The translations under genes were made by a program, and so were the position numbers. From positions 310,001-374,000 of the forward strand of contig NZ_JQNA01000002.1 in the NCBI RefSeq assembly GCF_000745015.1: 64,000 bases of DNA, read 5' to 3'. The notes under the pieces were generated by a model. The model ran no database searches and was not told where the DNA came from. It saw only the letters and a program-made list of their open reading frames with translations. The stretch comes from Burkholderia sp. 9120. GTDB lineage: Bacteria; Pseudomonadota; Gammaproteobacteria; Burkholderiales; Burkholderiaceae. Below, in pieces: positions 26,355 to 36,247 of the stretch. How positions within the stretch are numbered: the first letter of the stretch is position 1; every line of letters begins with the position of its first letter.

Positions 26355-27479
26355 ATGACTGCTAGCGCACTGCCCTCATCACCTTCTCACTCTCGCCGCA
26401 TCGTGCAGCTCGATGGCTTGCGCGCCATCGCGGTCCTCGCCGTGTTCGCGCAGCACGCATTGAAAGCGCCGCTGTGGATGGGCGTCGATCTGTTTTTCGT
26501 TCTAAGCGGCTTTCTGATCACCGGCATTCTGCTCGAGCGCAAGGCGCGCCAGCAGTCGTATTTCGGCTATTTCTACGCACGGCGGGCGCGCCGCATCCTG
26601 CCGCCGTACGTGCTGCTGATGGTGGTGTCGTCGATCCTGTTCGGCTTCGGCTGGGCGCAGCACTGGCAGTGGTATGCGTTCTTCGCGACCAATATCGGCG
26701 ACGCGCTCAATCAGAGCGGTCACGACAGCCTGAATGTGCTGTGGTCGCTGGCGGTCGAAGAGCAGTTCTATATCTTCTGGCCGTTCGTGATCCTGCTGCT
26801 GCCCGAGCGTGTGCTCGGCTACGTGGCGGCCGCGCTGATCGTACTGGTGCCGTTGCTGCGCGGGTTCGCCACGCCGTGGTTCGATTCGTTCTGGCCGATC
26901 TATTACCTGACGCCGTTCCGCATGGATCTGCTCGCGGCCGGCGCGCTGCTGGCGGTCGCCGTGCGGCGCGATCGCGATGCACTCGAACCGTACAAGGGTC
27001 TCGCCGTGCTGGGGTTTTTCGCGGCGCTCGCCGTGCTGGCCTGGCTGCACCTGCACTACCCGCGGTTTCGCGCGGCCAATACGCCGCTGTCGAACGCCGG
27101 GCTTTATAGCGTTTCGCTGGTGCTGTGCACGTCGGTCGTGGTGATCGCGTTGCAGAGCAAGGGCATCGTCAAGCGGCTTTTGTGCAATCCCGTGCTGGTC
27201 TATATCGGCACCATCAGCTACACGATCTATCTGATTCATCTGAGCGTGCTGTACATGCTGTGGCCGCTGCAGATCAACCGCTTTGTGACCGCCGCGCTAG
27301 CGCTCGCGATCACGCTCGTCTACGCCAGCATCACGTGGTTCGCATTCGAGAAGCGGCTGATTTTCGGCGCAGCGAACGGCCACGCGCCGGCGCCGTCGGG
27401 TGTCGGTTCCGGCGTCGCTTCAGGTGTCGGTTCCGGCGTGACCGGGACCGCGCCGCGTGCGCCGCAAAGCCGCGCATGA
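26355..27479 (+). CDS. bceO: Acyltransferase 3 family protein (polysaccharide O-acyltransferase)
   Basis: A 374-residue multi-helix membrane acyltransferase. The family signature is IVQLDGLRAIAVLAVFAQHA at residues 15-34, then MGVDLFFVLSGFLITGILLE, ARRARRILPPYV and LWSLAVEEQFYIFWP. The C-terminus is a low-complexity Gly-Val-Ser tail made by a 24-bp DNA repeat (27399-27439). The ATG at 26355 places the acyltransferase motif at the normal position; an upstream start would add 25 residues of promoter-like sequence. The stop overlaps the start of the SGNH hydrolase gene (ATGA), so an acyl-adding and a possible acyl-removing enzyme are coupled. Confidence 0.85.
   Translation: MTASALPSSPSHSRRIVQLDGLRAIAVLAVFAQHALKAPLWMGVDLFFVLSGFLITGILLERKARQQSYFGYFYARRARRILPPYVLLMVVSSILFGFGWAQHWQWYAFFATNIGDALNQSGHDSLNVLWSLAVEEQFYIFWPFVILLLPERVLGYVAAALIVLVPLLRGFATPWFDSFWPIYYLTPFRMDLLAAGALLAVAVRRDRDALEPYKGLAVLGFFAALAVLAWLHLHYPRFRAANTPLSNAGLYSVSLVLCTSVVVIALQSKGIVKRLLCNPVLVYIGTISYTIYLIHLSVLYMLWPLQINRFVTAALALAITLVYASITWFAFEKRLIFGAANGHAPAPSGVGSGVASGVGSGVTGTAPRAPQSRA
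27399..27439 (+). repeat. 24-bp tandem repeat in the acyltransferase tail
   Basis: GGTGTCGGTTCCGGCGT occurs at 27399-27415 and 27423-27439, one 24-bp period apart. It encodes an eight-residue Gly-Val-Ser-rich repeat at the protein C-terminus. Confidence 0.75.
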
Positions 27480-28276
27480 GTCGCCGCGCAGGGCTCGCCG
27501 CGAGCGCGTGGAGCTGGCTGCGGATGCGGCCGTGGTCCGCTGCGGCGACGCTGGCCTGCGTGAGTTTGACGGCTCACGCTAGCCGCGCCGACGCGGTGCA
27601 AACCTCATCCGCGGCGCTGCCCGCCAGGGCCGCGCAGGCGCAGGTGCTGATCGAAGCCTACGGCGATTCGACCACGCTCGGCATCACCTGCAGCGACGGC
27701 CACTGCGGTCCGCAGTCGCGCAACGCCGTCGTGTATCTGCAGGACGATTTGCAGGCGCGCGTCGGCGAGCGGGTTCTTGTCACGAACTACGGCGTGGGCG
27801 GCACGATGGCCACCCAGTTGCGCGACGGCACGGGCAATCGCCGCGCCGGCCCCACTGCCGGTCTACCGTGGCAGGCGCGTTTGGCCGCGTCGCCCGCGCA
27901 GATCGTACTGATCAATTACGGCATCAACGAAGTCATGCAGAACCAGACGCCCGAGCAGTTTTACGCGGCCGAAACGGCGCTGGTGACGAGCGCCCGCGCG
28001 CTCGGCAAGCAGCCGGTTCTGCAGACCTCGAACCCGATGCCCGACAACCGTCTCAATGCGCGGCTCGCCGCGATGGTTGCGATGACGCGCCGCGTGGCCG
28101 CCGAACAGCAGGTGCCGCTGGTCGACCAGTTCGCGTACGTGAGCAGCTTGCCGGACTGGAAAACGCTGATGTCCGACGGCGCGCATCCAAAGCCGGACCT
28201 GTACCGCCTGAAGGCGGAACAGGATTGCCGGGTCGTCGAACCGATGGTGCGGCAACTGCTGGACGGCACACGTTGA
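27476..28276 (+). CDS. Secreted SGNH/GDSL-family hydrolase
   Basis: A 266-residue protein with an N-terminal signal sequence (hydrophobic core ending LTAHASRADA). SGNH esterase blocks are visible: EAYGDSTTLG (block I nucleophile Ser), a Gly in NYGVGGTM, NYGINEVMQN (block III Asn) and DGAHPKPDLY (block V Asp-His). It likely removes acyl groups from a carbohydrate in the periplasm or outside. The start overlaps the acyltransferase stop (ATGA at 27476-27479), indicating translational coupling. The longer frame upstream is an alternate frame of the acyltransferase. Exact substrate unknown; exopolysaccharide is inferred from context. Confidence 0.8.
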   Translation: MSRRAGLAASAWSWLRMRPWSAAATLACVSLTAHASRADAVQTSSAALPARAAQAQVLIEAYGDSTTLGITCSDGHCGPQSRNAVVYLQDDLQARVGERVLVTNYGVGGTMATQLRDGTGNRRAGPTAGLPWQARLAASPAQIVLINYGINEVMQNQTPEQFYAAETALVTSARALGKQPVLQTSNPMPDNRLNARLAAMVAMTRRVAAEQQVPLVDQFAYVSSLPDWKTLMSDGAHPKPDLYRLKAEQDCRVVEPMVRQLLDGTR

Positions 28277-28346
28277 GGCTCTTTTTCAGGTCCATGTGCT
28301 TTACCGGGCGCGAGTGTCGATTGTTTTTTCTCTTTTACCAATATGA

Positions 28347-29399
<1,053 letters not shown>

Positions 29400-29483
29400 T
29401 CGTTCTGAGTCGGGAAACGGCGCGGGCTCTCTGCGAAAGCGGCGAGCCCGCTGAGGCATGGGCAGCCTGCGCACATGCCTAAA

Positions 29484-29689
29484 AGCTAAAAAACGACAAA
29501 ATGGCCACTTTGTTAGCTGGATTGCGACAAATTACGCCAGCCTGGCGAGCGGATAAGCTAGAAAACGACAATCGGGATCACGGCGGCGTTCACTTTGTTT
29601 TAACTAGAAAACGACAAATATGCTAAATTGAAAGCTGGAAAACGACAACCTTGCACCGCGTGAGCCTCTCTAAAGCTGAAAAACGACAA
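29484..29689 (+). repeat. Six-copy 16-bp repeat array before and into the Fic gene
   Basis: The consensus is AGCTRRAAAACGACAA. Copies start at 29484, 29515, 29556, 29602, 29633 and 29674. Start-to-start distances are 31, 41, 46, 31 and 41 bp, so the array is two triplets with the same 31/41 spacing. Copy 2 is the most diverged (AGCTGGATTGCGACAA) and copy 4 begins AACT. Copy 6 lies inside the reading frame and encodes KAEKRQ. Gaps of three and about four helical turns suggest a protein-binding array rather than CRISPR, and the spacers are short and unequal. Confidence 0.88.
29595..29624 (+). promoter_or_regulatory. Candidate promoter of the AbiEi-Fic gene
   Basis: TTGTTT (29595-29600) and TATGCT (29619-29624) are 18 bp apart. 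Repeat copy 4 fills the spacer and copy 5 overlaps the predicted start near 29631, so protein bound to the repeats would block transcription. The match to sigma-70 consensus is moderate. Confidence 0.4.
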
Positions 29690-31162
29690 TCAGACGACTT
29701 TTTTTTTTCGTCCGCCGATCCTGCGCGAAACCGCAATTTGCAGCGCCGCGCGAAGGAAGGCGTCCTGACGCGCGTCGGACCGGGCGTGTACGTCGAATCA
29801 GGCAGTGAGGCGGAGATCGTTGGCAAAATCCATCGCAACTGGCAAAAAGTCGCGGCGCACGCCGTGCCGGGCGCAGTCGTCTCGCACCTGAGCGCATTTG
29901 CAAGCGGTATTACTGCGTCCAACGAAATTGTGCTGTCTCACCCCACACGCTTTAACCGGCGCATCCGTTATCCGGGCCTCACGCTGGTGCTGACGAAAGG
30001 GCCGTCCCCGCAACCCGGCGACCTTCGCCTCGGTTCGCTCGACCTTTACTGGGCATCGCAAGAGCGGGCGCTTCTGGAGAATCTCAGTCGCGGTTCGGCA
30101 ACCACCCGCGCAACGCGCGATGCGATTGAAGAACGACTCATCACCTGTCTGAACGCGAATAAGGAATCTGGTCTCAATCAGATCCGGGACCGCGCCCGTG
30201 CACTGACCGAACCGCTTGGCGCAACGGCCAGCTATGCGGCACTGAATGGGCTGATCGGCGCGTTGCTCAGCACACATTCAAAGGGCGTGCTCAAAACCCG
30301 AGCCGGCCTGGCAATCGCCCCGGGCACGCCCATCGACATGGAGCGTATCCATCTCTTCAACACCCTGGCCACTGAGTTGCGCACGGCGATACTGCCCGAT
30401 ATCGCGGACGTCGCCGCACAAGGCAATACGCGAATCTATTTTGCGTTTCTTGAATCGTATTTTTCCAACTTCGTCGAAGGCACCCGATTCTCCGTGGAAG
30501 AAGCGGAAGGCATCGTTTTACGCAATCAGATCGTAGTTCAACGCCTGAAGGATTCGCATGACATTCTCGGTGTGTTCAATCTCGCCCACCGAACGGAAAC
30601 CCGGGCGGCGGTGCCGCCAGTCGGCGACGACTTCGTCGATGTACTGCAGGAGCACCACCGTGTCATGCTCGAGCGCAGGCCGGAGGCCAACCCGGGCCAC
30701 CTCAAGCTCGAGGCAAACTACGCGGGCACGACCCGGTTTGTCGAACCCTCGCACGTACGCGGCACCCTCGCGGAAGGATCGCGCCTTGCGCTGACGATCC
30801 CGGAAGGAATCGGACGAGCCATTTATTACCTGTTTCTCGTGGCCGAAGTGCATCCGTTCGCAGATGGCAACGGGCGGCTATCCAGACTGGTGATGAACGC
30901 GGAACTGTCGCGATGCGGGCGCTCCCGCATCATTATTCCTACGCTATTTCACCCGCAGTTTGTCGATTGTCTGCGGGCACTCACGCAAGGCGGGCGGCCG
31001 GGGCCGCTCATCCAGGCGCTATCGCGCATGGGTAGCTGGTGCGCAGCGTTCGACTACGCGGAAATTACCGACGTCGTACTGGCCATGCGCGGTGCCAACG
31101 CGTTCGAAGAATCCGCTGCCGACTTCCGTCTACTCAACGCCGACGGCAGCCGGGCCGCCTAA
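29651..31162 (+). CDS. AbiEi-like winged-helix domain fused to a Fic (AMPylase) domain
   Basis: A 503-residue protein. Residues about 25-150 resemble the AbiEi-type antitoxin/winged-helix region (RNLQRRAKEGVLTRVGPGVYV). The C-terminal Fic domain has an intact active site, HPFADGNGRLSR (401-412), which binds nucleotide and transfers AMP to target proteins. SNFVEG (272-277) fits the (S/T)xxxE(G/N) autoinhibitory motif, placing it in the Fic class with the inhibitory helix in the same chain. The start is TTG (29651) or GTG (29660); neither has a strong ribosome site, and there is no early ATG. The gene sits alone inside the exopolysaccharide locus behind six direct repeats, convergent with the next glycosyltransferase, and looks acquired. 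Target unknown. Autoregulation through the winged-helix domain is inferred. Confidence 0.82.
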   Translation: MHRVSLSKAEKRQSDDFFFSSADPARNRNLQRRAKEGVLTRVGPGVYVESGSEAEIVGKIHRNWQKVAAHAVPGAVVSHLSAFASGITASNEIVLSHPTRFNRRIRYPGLTLVLTKGPSPQPGDLRLGSLDLYWASQERALLENLSRGSATTRATRDAIEERLITCLNANKESGLNQIRDRARALTEPLGATASYAALNGLIGALLSTHSKGVLKTRAGLAIAPGTPIDMERIHLFNTLATELRTAILPDIADVAAQGNTRIYFAFLESYFSNFVEGTRFSVEEAEGIVLRNQIVVQRLKDSHDILGVFNLAHRTETRAAVPPVGDDFVDVLQEHHRVMLERRPEANPGHLKLEANYAGTTRFVEPSHVRGTLAEGSRLALTIPEGIGRAIYYLFLVAEVHPFADGNGRLSRLVMNAELSRCGRSRIIIPTLFHPQFVDCLRALTQGGRPGPLIQALSRMGSWCAAFDYAEITDVVLAMRGANAFEESAADFRLLNADGSRAA

Positions 31163-31188
31163 GCGCCCCGCCATCGCTTCCCTCCCCC

Positions 31189-32355
31189 TCAATGCACCCC
31201 ACCCGCCGCGATCGCTTCGGCATACACCGCGGCGACCCGCTTCGCGATCACCGAGTTATCGAAATTCTCCCGCGCGTAACGGCGGCAGGCATCGGCATCC
31301 GGCAGCTTCAGCGTGCCGTTCAACGCGCCGGCCAACCCTGCCGCGATCGCTTTCGCGCCGGTCTCCGGCAGCACCAGATTCGGCGACAACCCCGCGACCG
31401 CTTCCGGTAAGCCGCCCACCGGCGTTACCAGCACCGGCGTGCCCGACGCCAGCGACTCGACCGTGATCAGCCCGAAGCCTTCGAGCGCCACGGTCGGCAC
31501 CACGCTGATATTCGCCGCGCGGTACAACGCCGCCAGATGCTGATCGGGCACGAAGCCCAGCAGCTTGACGTTATCTTCCAAGCCGGCCGCGCTGATGCGC
31601 GCCTGCAATTCGCCTTCTAACCGCCCTTTACCCGCGATCAGCAGCAGCACGTCCGGCGCGCTCTGCCTGAGCAACTGGATCGCGTCGATCAGATCTTCGA
31701 GACCCATGCGCCGCACCAGCCGCCGCACCGCCAGCACGATCGGCCGGTCTTGCGGCAACTGCAGTTTCAGACGCGCTTCGGCCGGCGTGATCGGCAGATT
31801 GAACTGCTCGACGTCGACGCAACCCGGCACCACGCGCACGCGCTCCGGCGCGATGCCGTAGCGCGACGTGAGGATCTTGCCGAACGCCTCGGACAACACG
31901 ATCAACCGCGACGAGCGCGCATACACCGACTGCTCCAGGTAACGCTTGGCGCGCTGGCCGAGCGAGTCGGCGCCTTCCACGTGGCTCTCGTCGGCCCACG
32001 GTCCCTGAAAATGCGAGACCTGCGGAATCCCGCGCGTCACGTCGAGCCCCGGAAACGTGTACAGCGCGAAGTGCGACGAGATCACGTCGGGCCGCGACCG
32101 GCGGACTTCCTCGCGCAACGCGCGGCGCGCCGCCATCAGCCGCAGCGGCAGCGATTGCGCGGCGGAACCGAAACCGTTGATCGCGCCGCCGGTGTCCGCG
32201 GCGACTTTCGCCGAGCCGGCCACCACGCCGCGCACCGCGACGCCCGCGCCCGGCAGCGCGCCGACCAGCGAGTAATACATGCGGTCGAGACCGCCCGCGC
32301 GCTCGGGAAACCAGTGCATCCCGATCTGCAGCGATTTGATTGAACTCGTTGTCAT
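31189..32355 (-). CDS. bceK: GT4 glycosyltransferase
   Basis: A 388-residue GT-B fold enzyme. The N-terminal acceptor half starts SLQIGMHWFPERAGGLDRMYYSL; the C-terminal nucleotide-sugar half has RLVRRMGLEDLIDAI and EGFGLITVESLASGTPVLVTPVGG, with the GT4 EX7E-like pattern. It adds one sugar to the lipid-linked repeat unit at the inner membrane face. The ATG at 32355 overlaps the stop of the preceding glycosyltransferase (ATGA). It is the last gene of the leftward run bceB to bceK. Specificity not readable from sequence. Confidence 0.85.
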   Translation of the reverse strand: MTTSSIKSLQIGMHWFPERAGGLDRMYYSLVGALPGAGVAVRGVVAGSAKVAADTGGAINGFGSAAQSLPLRLMAARRALREEVRRSRPDVISSHFALYTFPGLDVTRGIPQVSHFQGPWADESHVEGADSLGQRAKRYLEQSVYARSSRLIVLSEAFGKILTSRYGIAPERVRVVPGCVDVEQFNLPITPAEARLKLQLPQDRPIVLAVRRLVRRMGLEDLIDAIQLLRQSAPDVLLLIAGKGRLEGELQARISAAGLEDNVKLLGFVPDQHLAALYRAANISVVPTVALEGFGLITVESLASGTPVLVTPVGGLPEAVAGLSPNLVLPETGAKAIAAGLAGALNGTLKLPDADACRRYARENFDNSVIAKRVAAVYAEAIAAGGVH

Positions 32356-33620
32356 GATTGATGCCCCTGTGCGTTCTGTGAGTTGTGATGGTCGAACGAT
32401 GCCTTCTGTCCCGCCAGCGTGTTCAGCGTCAGCGCGTCGGTCTTCGCGACCGCCGCCGCTTCCGCCTCGCTGCGCCGGCGATTCTGCTGCTGCCCCGCGA
32501 GTTGCCGGTAAAGCGCGATGTACTGCTCGGCCATCCGCGCCCAGCCGAAGCCGGTCGCGAGTTCGTTGGCGGCGACGCCCATCGCGCGGCGCGCGTCGTG
32601 ATGCTCGGCGAGACGCGCGACCGCGCGGGCCAACGCCGTGGGATCGTCCGGATCGTCGAGCACGATCCCGCATTCCGGCGTGATGATTTCGGCACCGCCC
32701 GCGCTGCGTGCCGTGACCACCGGCAAGCCCGCCGCCATCGCTTCGAGCAGCGACAGGCTCATCGCTTCATAGCGCGACGGAAACACGAACGCGTCGACCG
32801 AATGCATCAGCACCGGCATCTCCTTCACCAGCCCGAGAAAATGCACGCGATGCGCAATGCCCAGCGCCTTCGCCTCATCCGGATACGGGCTGCCCGGCAG
32901 AAAACCGGCCACCGCGATCTGCACGTAGTCGGGCAGATGCTTGAGCGCGGCGAGCACGGTGCCGAGGTTCTTGCGCGGCGTGCGCAGATCGCCGACGAAC
33001 AGCAGCAGGAACGCGTCCTTCGGCAAGCCGAACTTCTCGCGGTCGCCGGTCGCGGCGGCGAAGCCCTGCGTGTCCACGCCGTTGTAGATCACGTCGACGC
33101 GGTTATCGGGCGTCAGGCCGATCGCGCGGATTTCGTCGGCGACTTTCTGCGACACCGCGGTGATCACTTTCGAGCGCCGGTACGCCCAGCGTTCGAGCAG
33201 CGCGTTGCAGCGCGTGTAGACCGACTGGTACGCGGACCACACGCCCTTGGTCAGCCCGAACGGGTAGTACTTGCTGCCGAACCAGCCGCTGTGCACGAAG
33301 TGCGAGGTATTGACGTCGGCAGGTATCCACGTGATGAAGCCGTTCACGTGCAGCACGTCGTATTCGCGGCGATGCGCGCGCAGCCACAGCGTGCTCTTGA
33401 ACGCAAACACCTGCTGGCGCAGCAGATTGGTGGGCCACCAGCGGCCCACTTTGATCTGCGCCCAGCGAACGTTCGGATGCGCGAGCAGATCCGGCGCGAC
33501 GTGCGAGGCCACCAGCGTGACGCCGATGTTCTCGTCGAGCGCGGCCCGCGCGATCTCGTGGTTGACGCGCCCCTGGCCGTCGTTATGGCGCACGACGTGC
33601 GTGACTATGGCGACTCTCAA
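32352..33620 (-). CDS. bceJ: GT4 glycosyltransferase
   Basis: A 422-residue GT-B enzyme (start RVAIVTHVVRHNDGQGRVNHE; donor-site segment SRYEAMSLSLLEAMAAGLPVVTA). Role: addition of one sugar to the repeat unit. The start codon is TTG at 33620, supported by a GGAGG ribosome site about 9 nt upstream and by overlap with the polymerase stop (TTGA). The C-terminal 40 residues are Gln/Ala-rich and look disordered. Part of the tightly overlapping bceG-K block. Confidence 0.85.
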   Translation of the reverse strand: MRVAIVTHVVRHNDGQGRVNHEIARAALDENIGVTLVASHVAPDLLAHPNVRWAQIKVGRWWPTNLLRQQVFAFKSTLWLRAHRREYDVLHVNGFITWIPADVNTSHFVHSGWFGSKYYPFGLTKGVWSAYQSVYTRCNALLERWAYRRSKVITAVSQKVADEIRAIGLTPDNRVDVIYNGVDTQGFAAATGDREKFGLPKDAFLLLFVGDLRTPRKNLGTVLAALKHLPDYVQIAVAGFLPGSPYPDEAKALGIAHRVHFLGLVKEMPVLMHSVDAFVFPSRYEAMSLSLLEAMAAGLPVVTARSAGGAEIITPECGIVLDDPDDPTALARAVARLAEHHDARRAMGVAANELATGFGWARMAEQYIALYRQLAGQQQNRRRSEAEAAAVAKTDALTLNTLAGQKASFDHHNSQNAQGHQS

Positions 33621-35089
33621 TCAGTGCCTCCGTGGAAAAGTAGCGTGCGTCTGCGGTTGATTTTTTCGTAGTGCACCGCGGATAGGATCGAAAAAACACT
33701 CATGAACAGCAACAGTCCGCCCGTGCCCACCAGCGAGTTGGTGAACACCAGCATCGCGAAGGTCGCGAGACTCAGGCTCAGGCAGGCCGAGACGAACTTG
33801 TCGTTGCGCAGCTTGAACGAGGCCAGCACCGCGCGCACCACCAGCCAGACGATGCCGGACATGTAGAGTAGCGTGCCGGGCCAGCCGAGCACGAACGGGA
33901 TATTCATCACGCCGCTGTCGAAGTTGCCGTACTGGCCGAGCTGGCCGCCGTCGTTCGAGAGCTTGGTCGAGGTGCCGGTCGCGCCCATGCCTTCACCGGA
34001 GACGTCGGTAAACGCGGTTTTCGCGAAGGTCGCGTAGAACTCGTTACGCGCGGCGTAGCTCTGGTCGTCGTTCAGATTGACGATGGTGGTGAGCCGCGCC
34101 TGCATCCGCTCGGCAACCGGGCCGACCGCCAGCAGCGGCACGCACAGGCCCGCCAGCAACACCGCGCTCGCGACGATACGCACCCGCACCTTGTTGTTCG
34201 ACTTGACCAGCTGGACCAGCAGCGCGATCACCCAGCCGCCCCACGTGGAGCGCACGAGGCTCAGCGCGAACGCGAAGAAGCCGAGCGCCGCGGCGATCCA
34301 GCGCACCCGGTGGTTTGCTGCCATCACGTACACCATTGCGCCCATCATCGCGAACGCGAACGGGCCCGACGAATTCATCGTGCTGAACACGCGCACGCCC
34401 ATCGGCACCGGGTCGCCTTGCGAGTTCATCTGCGAGCCGAGCATCCACAGTGCGTCCCACGGCGGCATGATGAAAAACTGCACGAGGCCGTAGCCGCCCA
34501 TCACCAGCATGCCCCAGATGAACGTGTTGACGATGGTGTCGCGGTACTGCGGATACTGACGCGTGTGCGCCATGATGTGGAAGCCGATCAGGATCGGATA
34601 CAGCCAGTTCGCGAGGTCGTAGGTGGCTGCCAGCGGCCCGCTCGACATCACGCCGACCATGAACGCGTAGATCAGGCCGAGCAGGATCAGCAGCACCGGC
34701 AGGCCGCGCCGTTGCGCGAGCAGCCGGTAGTAGCGCAGCAGGGAAAGCGCGCTGATCATCGTCACCGCGAGCGGCGCGACCTGGATCAGGCTGGTGGGCG
34801 TGAACGCGCCTTTGGACCAGTCGGCGAGACGCCGTACTTCGGGGCTCAGAAACCACAGCCACCACATGAAGCCGATGTAGCGCGCCGGGCTCTTGAAGTA
34901 GAGCCACAAGCCCGTGAGGATCGCCAGCACCGGAAACGCGAGCGTCAGCACCGTGCCCTGATGCGCGATGATCAACACCGCCGTGATCAGCCACAGCAAG
35001 GCCGGCGGACCCCACTCCTGCGCCCCGCCGGACCGGCTGCGTCCCGCGCGGGTCGCGCCGGATGGAGCGGTGTGCGTGATGGTCGACAT
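33617..35089 (-). CDS. bceI: Exopolysaccharide polymerase (Wzy/O-antigen ligase-like)
   Basis: A 490-residue protein with about 11-12 hydrophobic helices and a large periplasmic loop in the second half (SQMNSQGDPVPMGVRVFSTMNSSG to NLNDDQSYAARNEFY), the layout of Wzy-type polymerases and O-antigen ligases. It should polymerise flipped repeat units in the periplasm. The N-terminal 30 residues are Ala/Gly/Arg-rich and cytoplasmic. It overlaps the downstream glycosyltransferase start by four bases and follows the upstream one by 3 bp. Confidence 0.82.
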   Translation of the reverse strand: MSTITHTAPSGATRAGRSRSGGAQEWGPPALLWLITAVLIIAHQGTVLTLAFPVLAILTGLWLYFKSPARYIGFMWWLWFLSPEVRRLADWSKGAFTPTSLIQVAPLAVTMISALSLLRYYRLLAQRRGLPVLLILLGLIYAFMVGVMSSGPLAATYDLANWLYPILIGFHIMAHTRQYPQYRDTIVNTFIWGMLVMGGYGLVQFFIMPPWDALWMLGSQMNSQGDPVPMGVRVFSTMNSSGPFAFAMMGAMVYVMAANHRVRWIAAALGFFAFALSLVRSTWGGWVIALLVQLVKSNNKVRVRIVASAVLLAGLCVPLLAVGPVAERMQARLTTIVNLNDDQSYAARNEFYATFAKTAFTDVSGEGMGATGTSTKLSNDGGQLGQYGNFDSGVMNIPFVLGWPGTLLYMSGIVWLVVRAVLASFKLRNDKFVSACLSLSLATFAMLVFTNSLVGTGGLLLFMSVFSILSAVHYEKINRRRTLLFHGGTD

Positions 35090-35092
35090 CGC

Positions 35093-36247
35093 TTAGAGAC
35101 CTCCGCGTGATTCACGCGCGGCGGGCCGCGAGGTTTGCGCCCTCGCCTGCGGTTGCGTGCGAGCGGCGCGCGCGCGCAGCATCTCCTGCGTGATCCGCAC
35201 GTGCTGCATCGCGTAGTGCTGGGTGGTCAGGTCGCGTGCCAGCAAACCGGCCGCCGCCGCTTGCGCCTGACGCAAGCCGTCCAGCGGCGATGCGGCGAGC
35301 TGGTCGACCGCTTCGCGCAGCGCCTGCGGATTGAACGGCGGAATATAAAGCGCCTCGCCGGCCGGAAAATAATCCTGCAACGCGCCGACGTTGGTGACCA
35401 CCATCGGCTTGCCGACGGCCGCCGCTTCGAGCATCACCGTGATCCCCGAGGCGTGCGAATTCGGCCGCAGCGGCACGACGATCAGATCGGCCCAGTCGTA
35501 CAACTCGTGCTGCTTTTTAATGCCCGAAAACAGCGCGATCTCGACGTTCGGCGCGCGCAGCGACGCGGGTATCCGCCGCCGCGTCGCGAGCTTGACCGTG
35601 TAGCGCGAATCGTTGCCGAAGGCCTTGATCAGCGTTTCCCAATCGCGGTCGCGATCGTTGCCGATCGCGGCAATGCGGATCGGCGCATGCGGCAACCATT
35701 CGGTCGGCGCCTTGACGGGGAAGTCCTGGGTGTTCAGCCCGTACAGCAGCGGCGTCGCGTCGCGATCGAAATAACGCTGGCACAGCGCGGCGTTTTCAGT
35801 GGCGAGCGTGGTCAGTTGATCGGCGCGGCTCAGCAGCTTGCGATACAGCCAGCTACGCAGAATCCCGTACGAAGGCCATTTATCGAGCAGCCACACGCTT
35901 TGTGCGAGCAGCAAGGGGGAAGCCTCGGCTCCGGCCTTGCGGCCGCTCAGCAACAGCATCAGCGCGGCGGAGAGCCATTCCTGCTCGGTATGCGTCCAGA
36001 TTACGTCCGCGCGCAGCATCTCGGCACGATTGCGCCACGTATGGATGAAATCGAACCCCAGCGCCGCCTTCAACGCGCGCCGCAACAGCCGCACCGGTTT
36101 GCTTTCGGGCGCGTCCTGCGAATAGCTCAGCGCGAAGCCGTCGGACTGCGCGTGGTGATAGCCGTACAGGCAGCCGATGTCGTCGCCCGGCCGGTAAAAG
36201 CGCGGGTCGGCGCCGTAAAACAGGTGAACGTGAACGTTTGTACTCAT
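35093..36247 (-). CDS. bceH: Glycosyltransferase (GT-B, GT1/GT4-like)
   Basis: A 384-residue glycosyltransferase. The C-terminal donor half has a GITVMLEAAAVGKPMVVTNVGALQ segment characteristic of GT4-like enzymes; the N-terminal half is more divergent (VHVHLFYGADPRFYRPGDD). It probably adds one residue of the repeat unit. The ATG at 36247 overlaps the preceding gene's stop by four bases. The longer frame upstream is the alternate frame of that gene. Confidence 0.82.
   Translation of the reverse strand: MSTNVHVHLFYGADPRFYRPGDDIGCLYGYHHAQSDGFALSYSQDAPESKPVRLLRRALKAALGFDFIHTWRNRAEMLRADVIWTHTEQEWLSAALMLLLSGRKAGAEASPLLLAQSVWLLDKWPSYGILRSWLYRKLLSRADQLTTLATENAALCQRYFDRDATPLLYGLNTQDFPVKAPTEWLPHAPIRIAAIGNDRDRDWETLIKAFGNDSRYTVKLATRRRIPASLRAPNVEIALFSGIKKQHELYDWADLIVVPLRPNSHASGITVMLEAAAVGKPMVVTNVGALQDYFPAGEALYIPPFNPQALREAVDQLAASPLDGLRQAQAAAAGLLARDLTTQHYAMQHVRITQEMLRARAARTQPQARAQTSRPAARESRGGL

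Noticed and set aside
29484..29689. CRISPR-like array
   Set aside because: Repeats are only 16 bp, spacers are 15-30 bp and unequal, the last copy is coding, and no cas genes are present.
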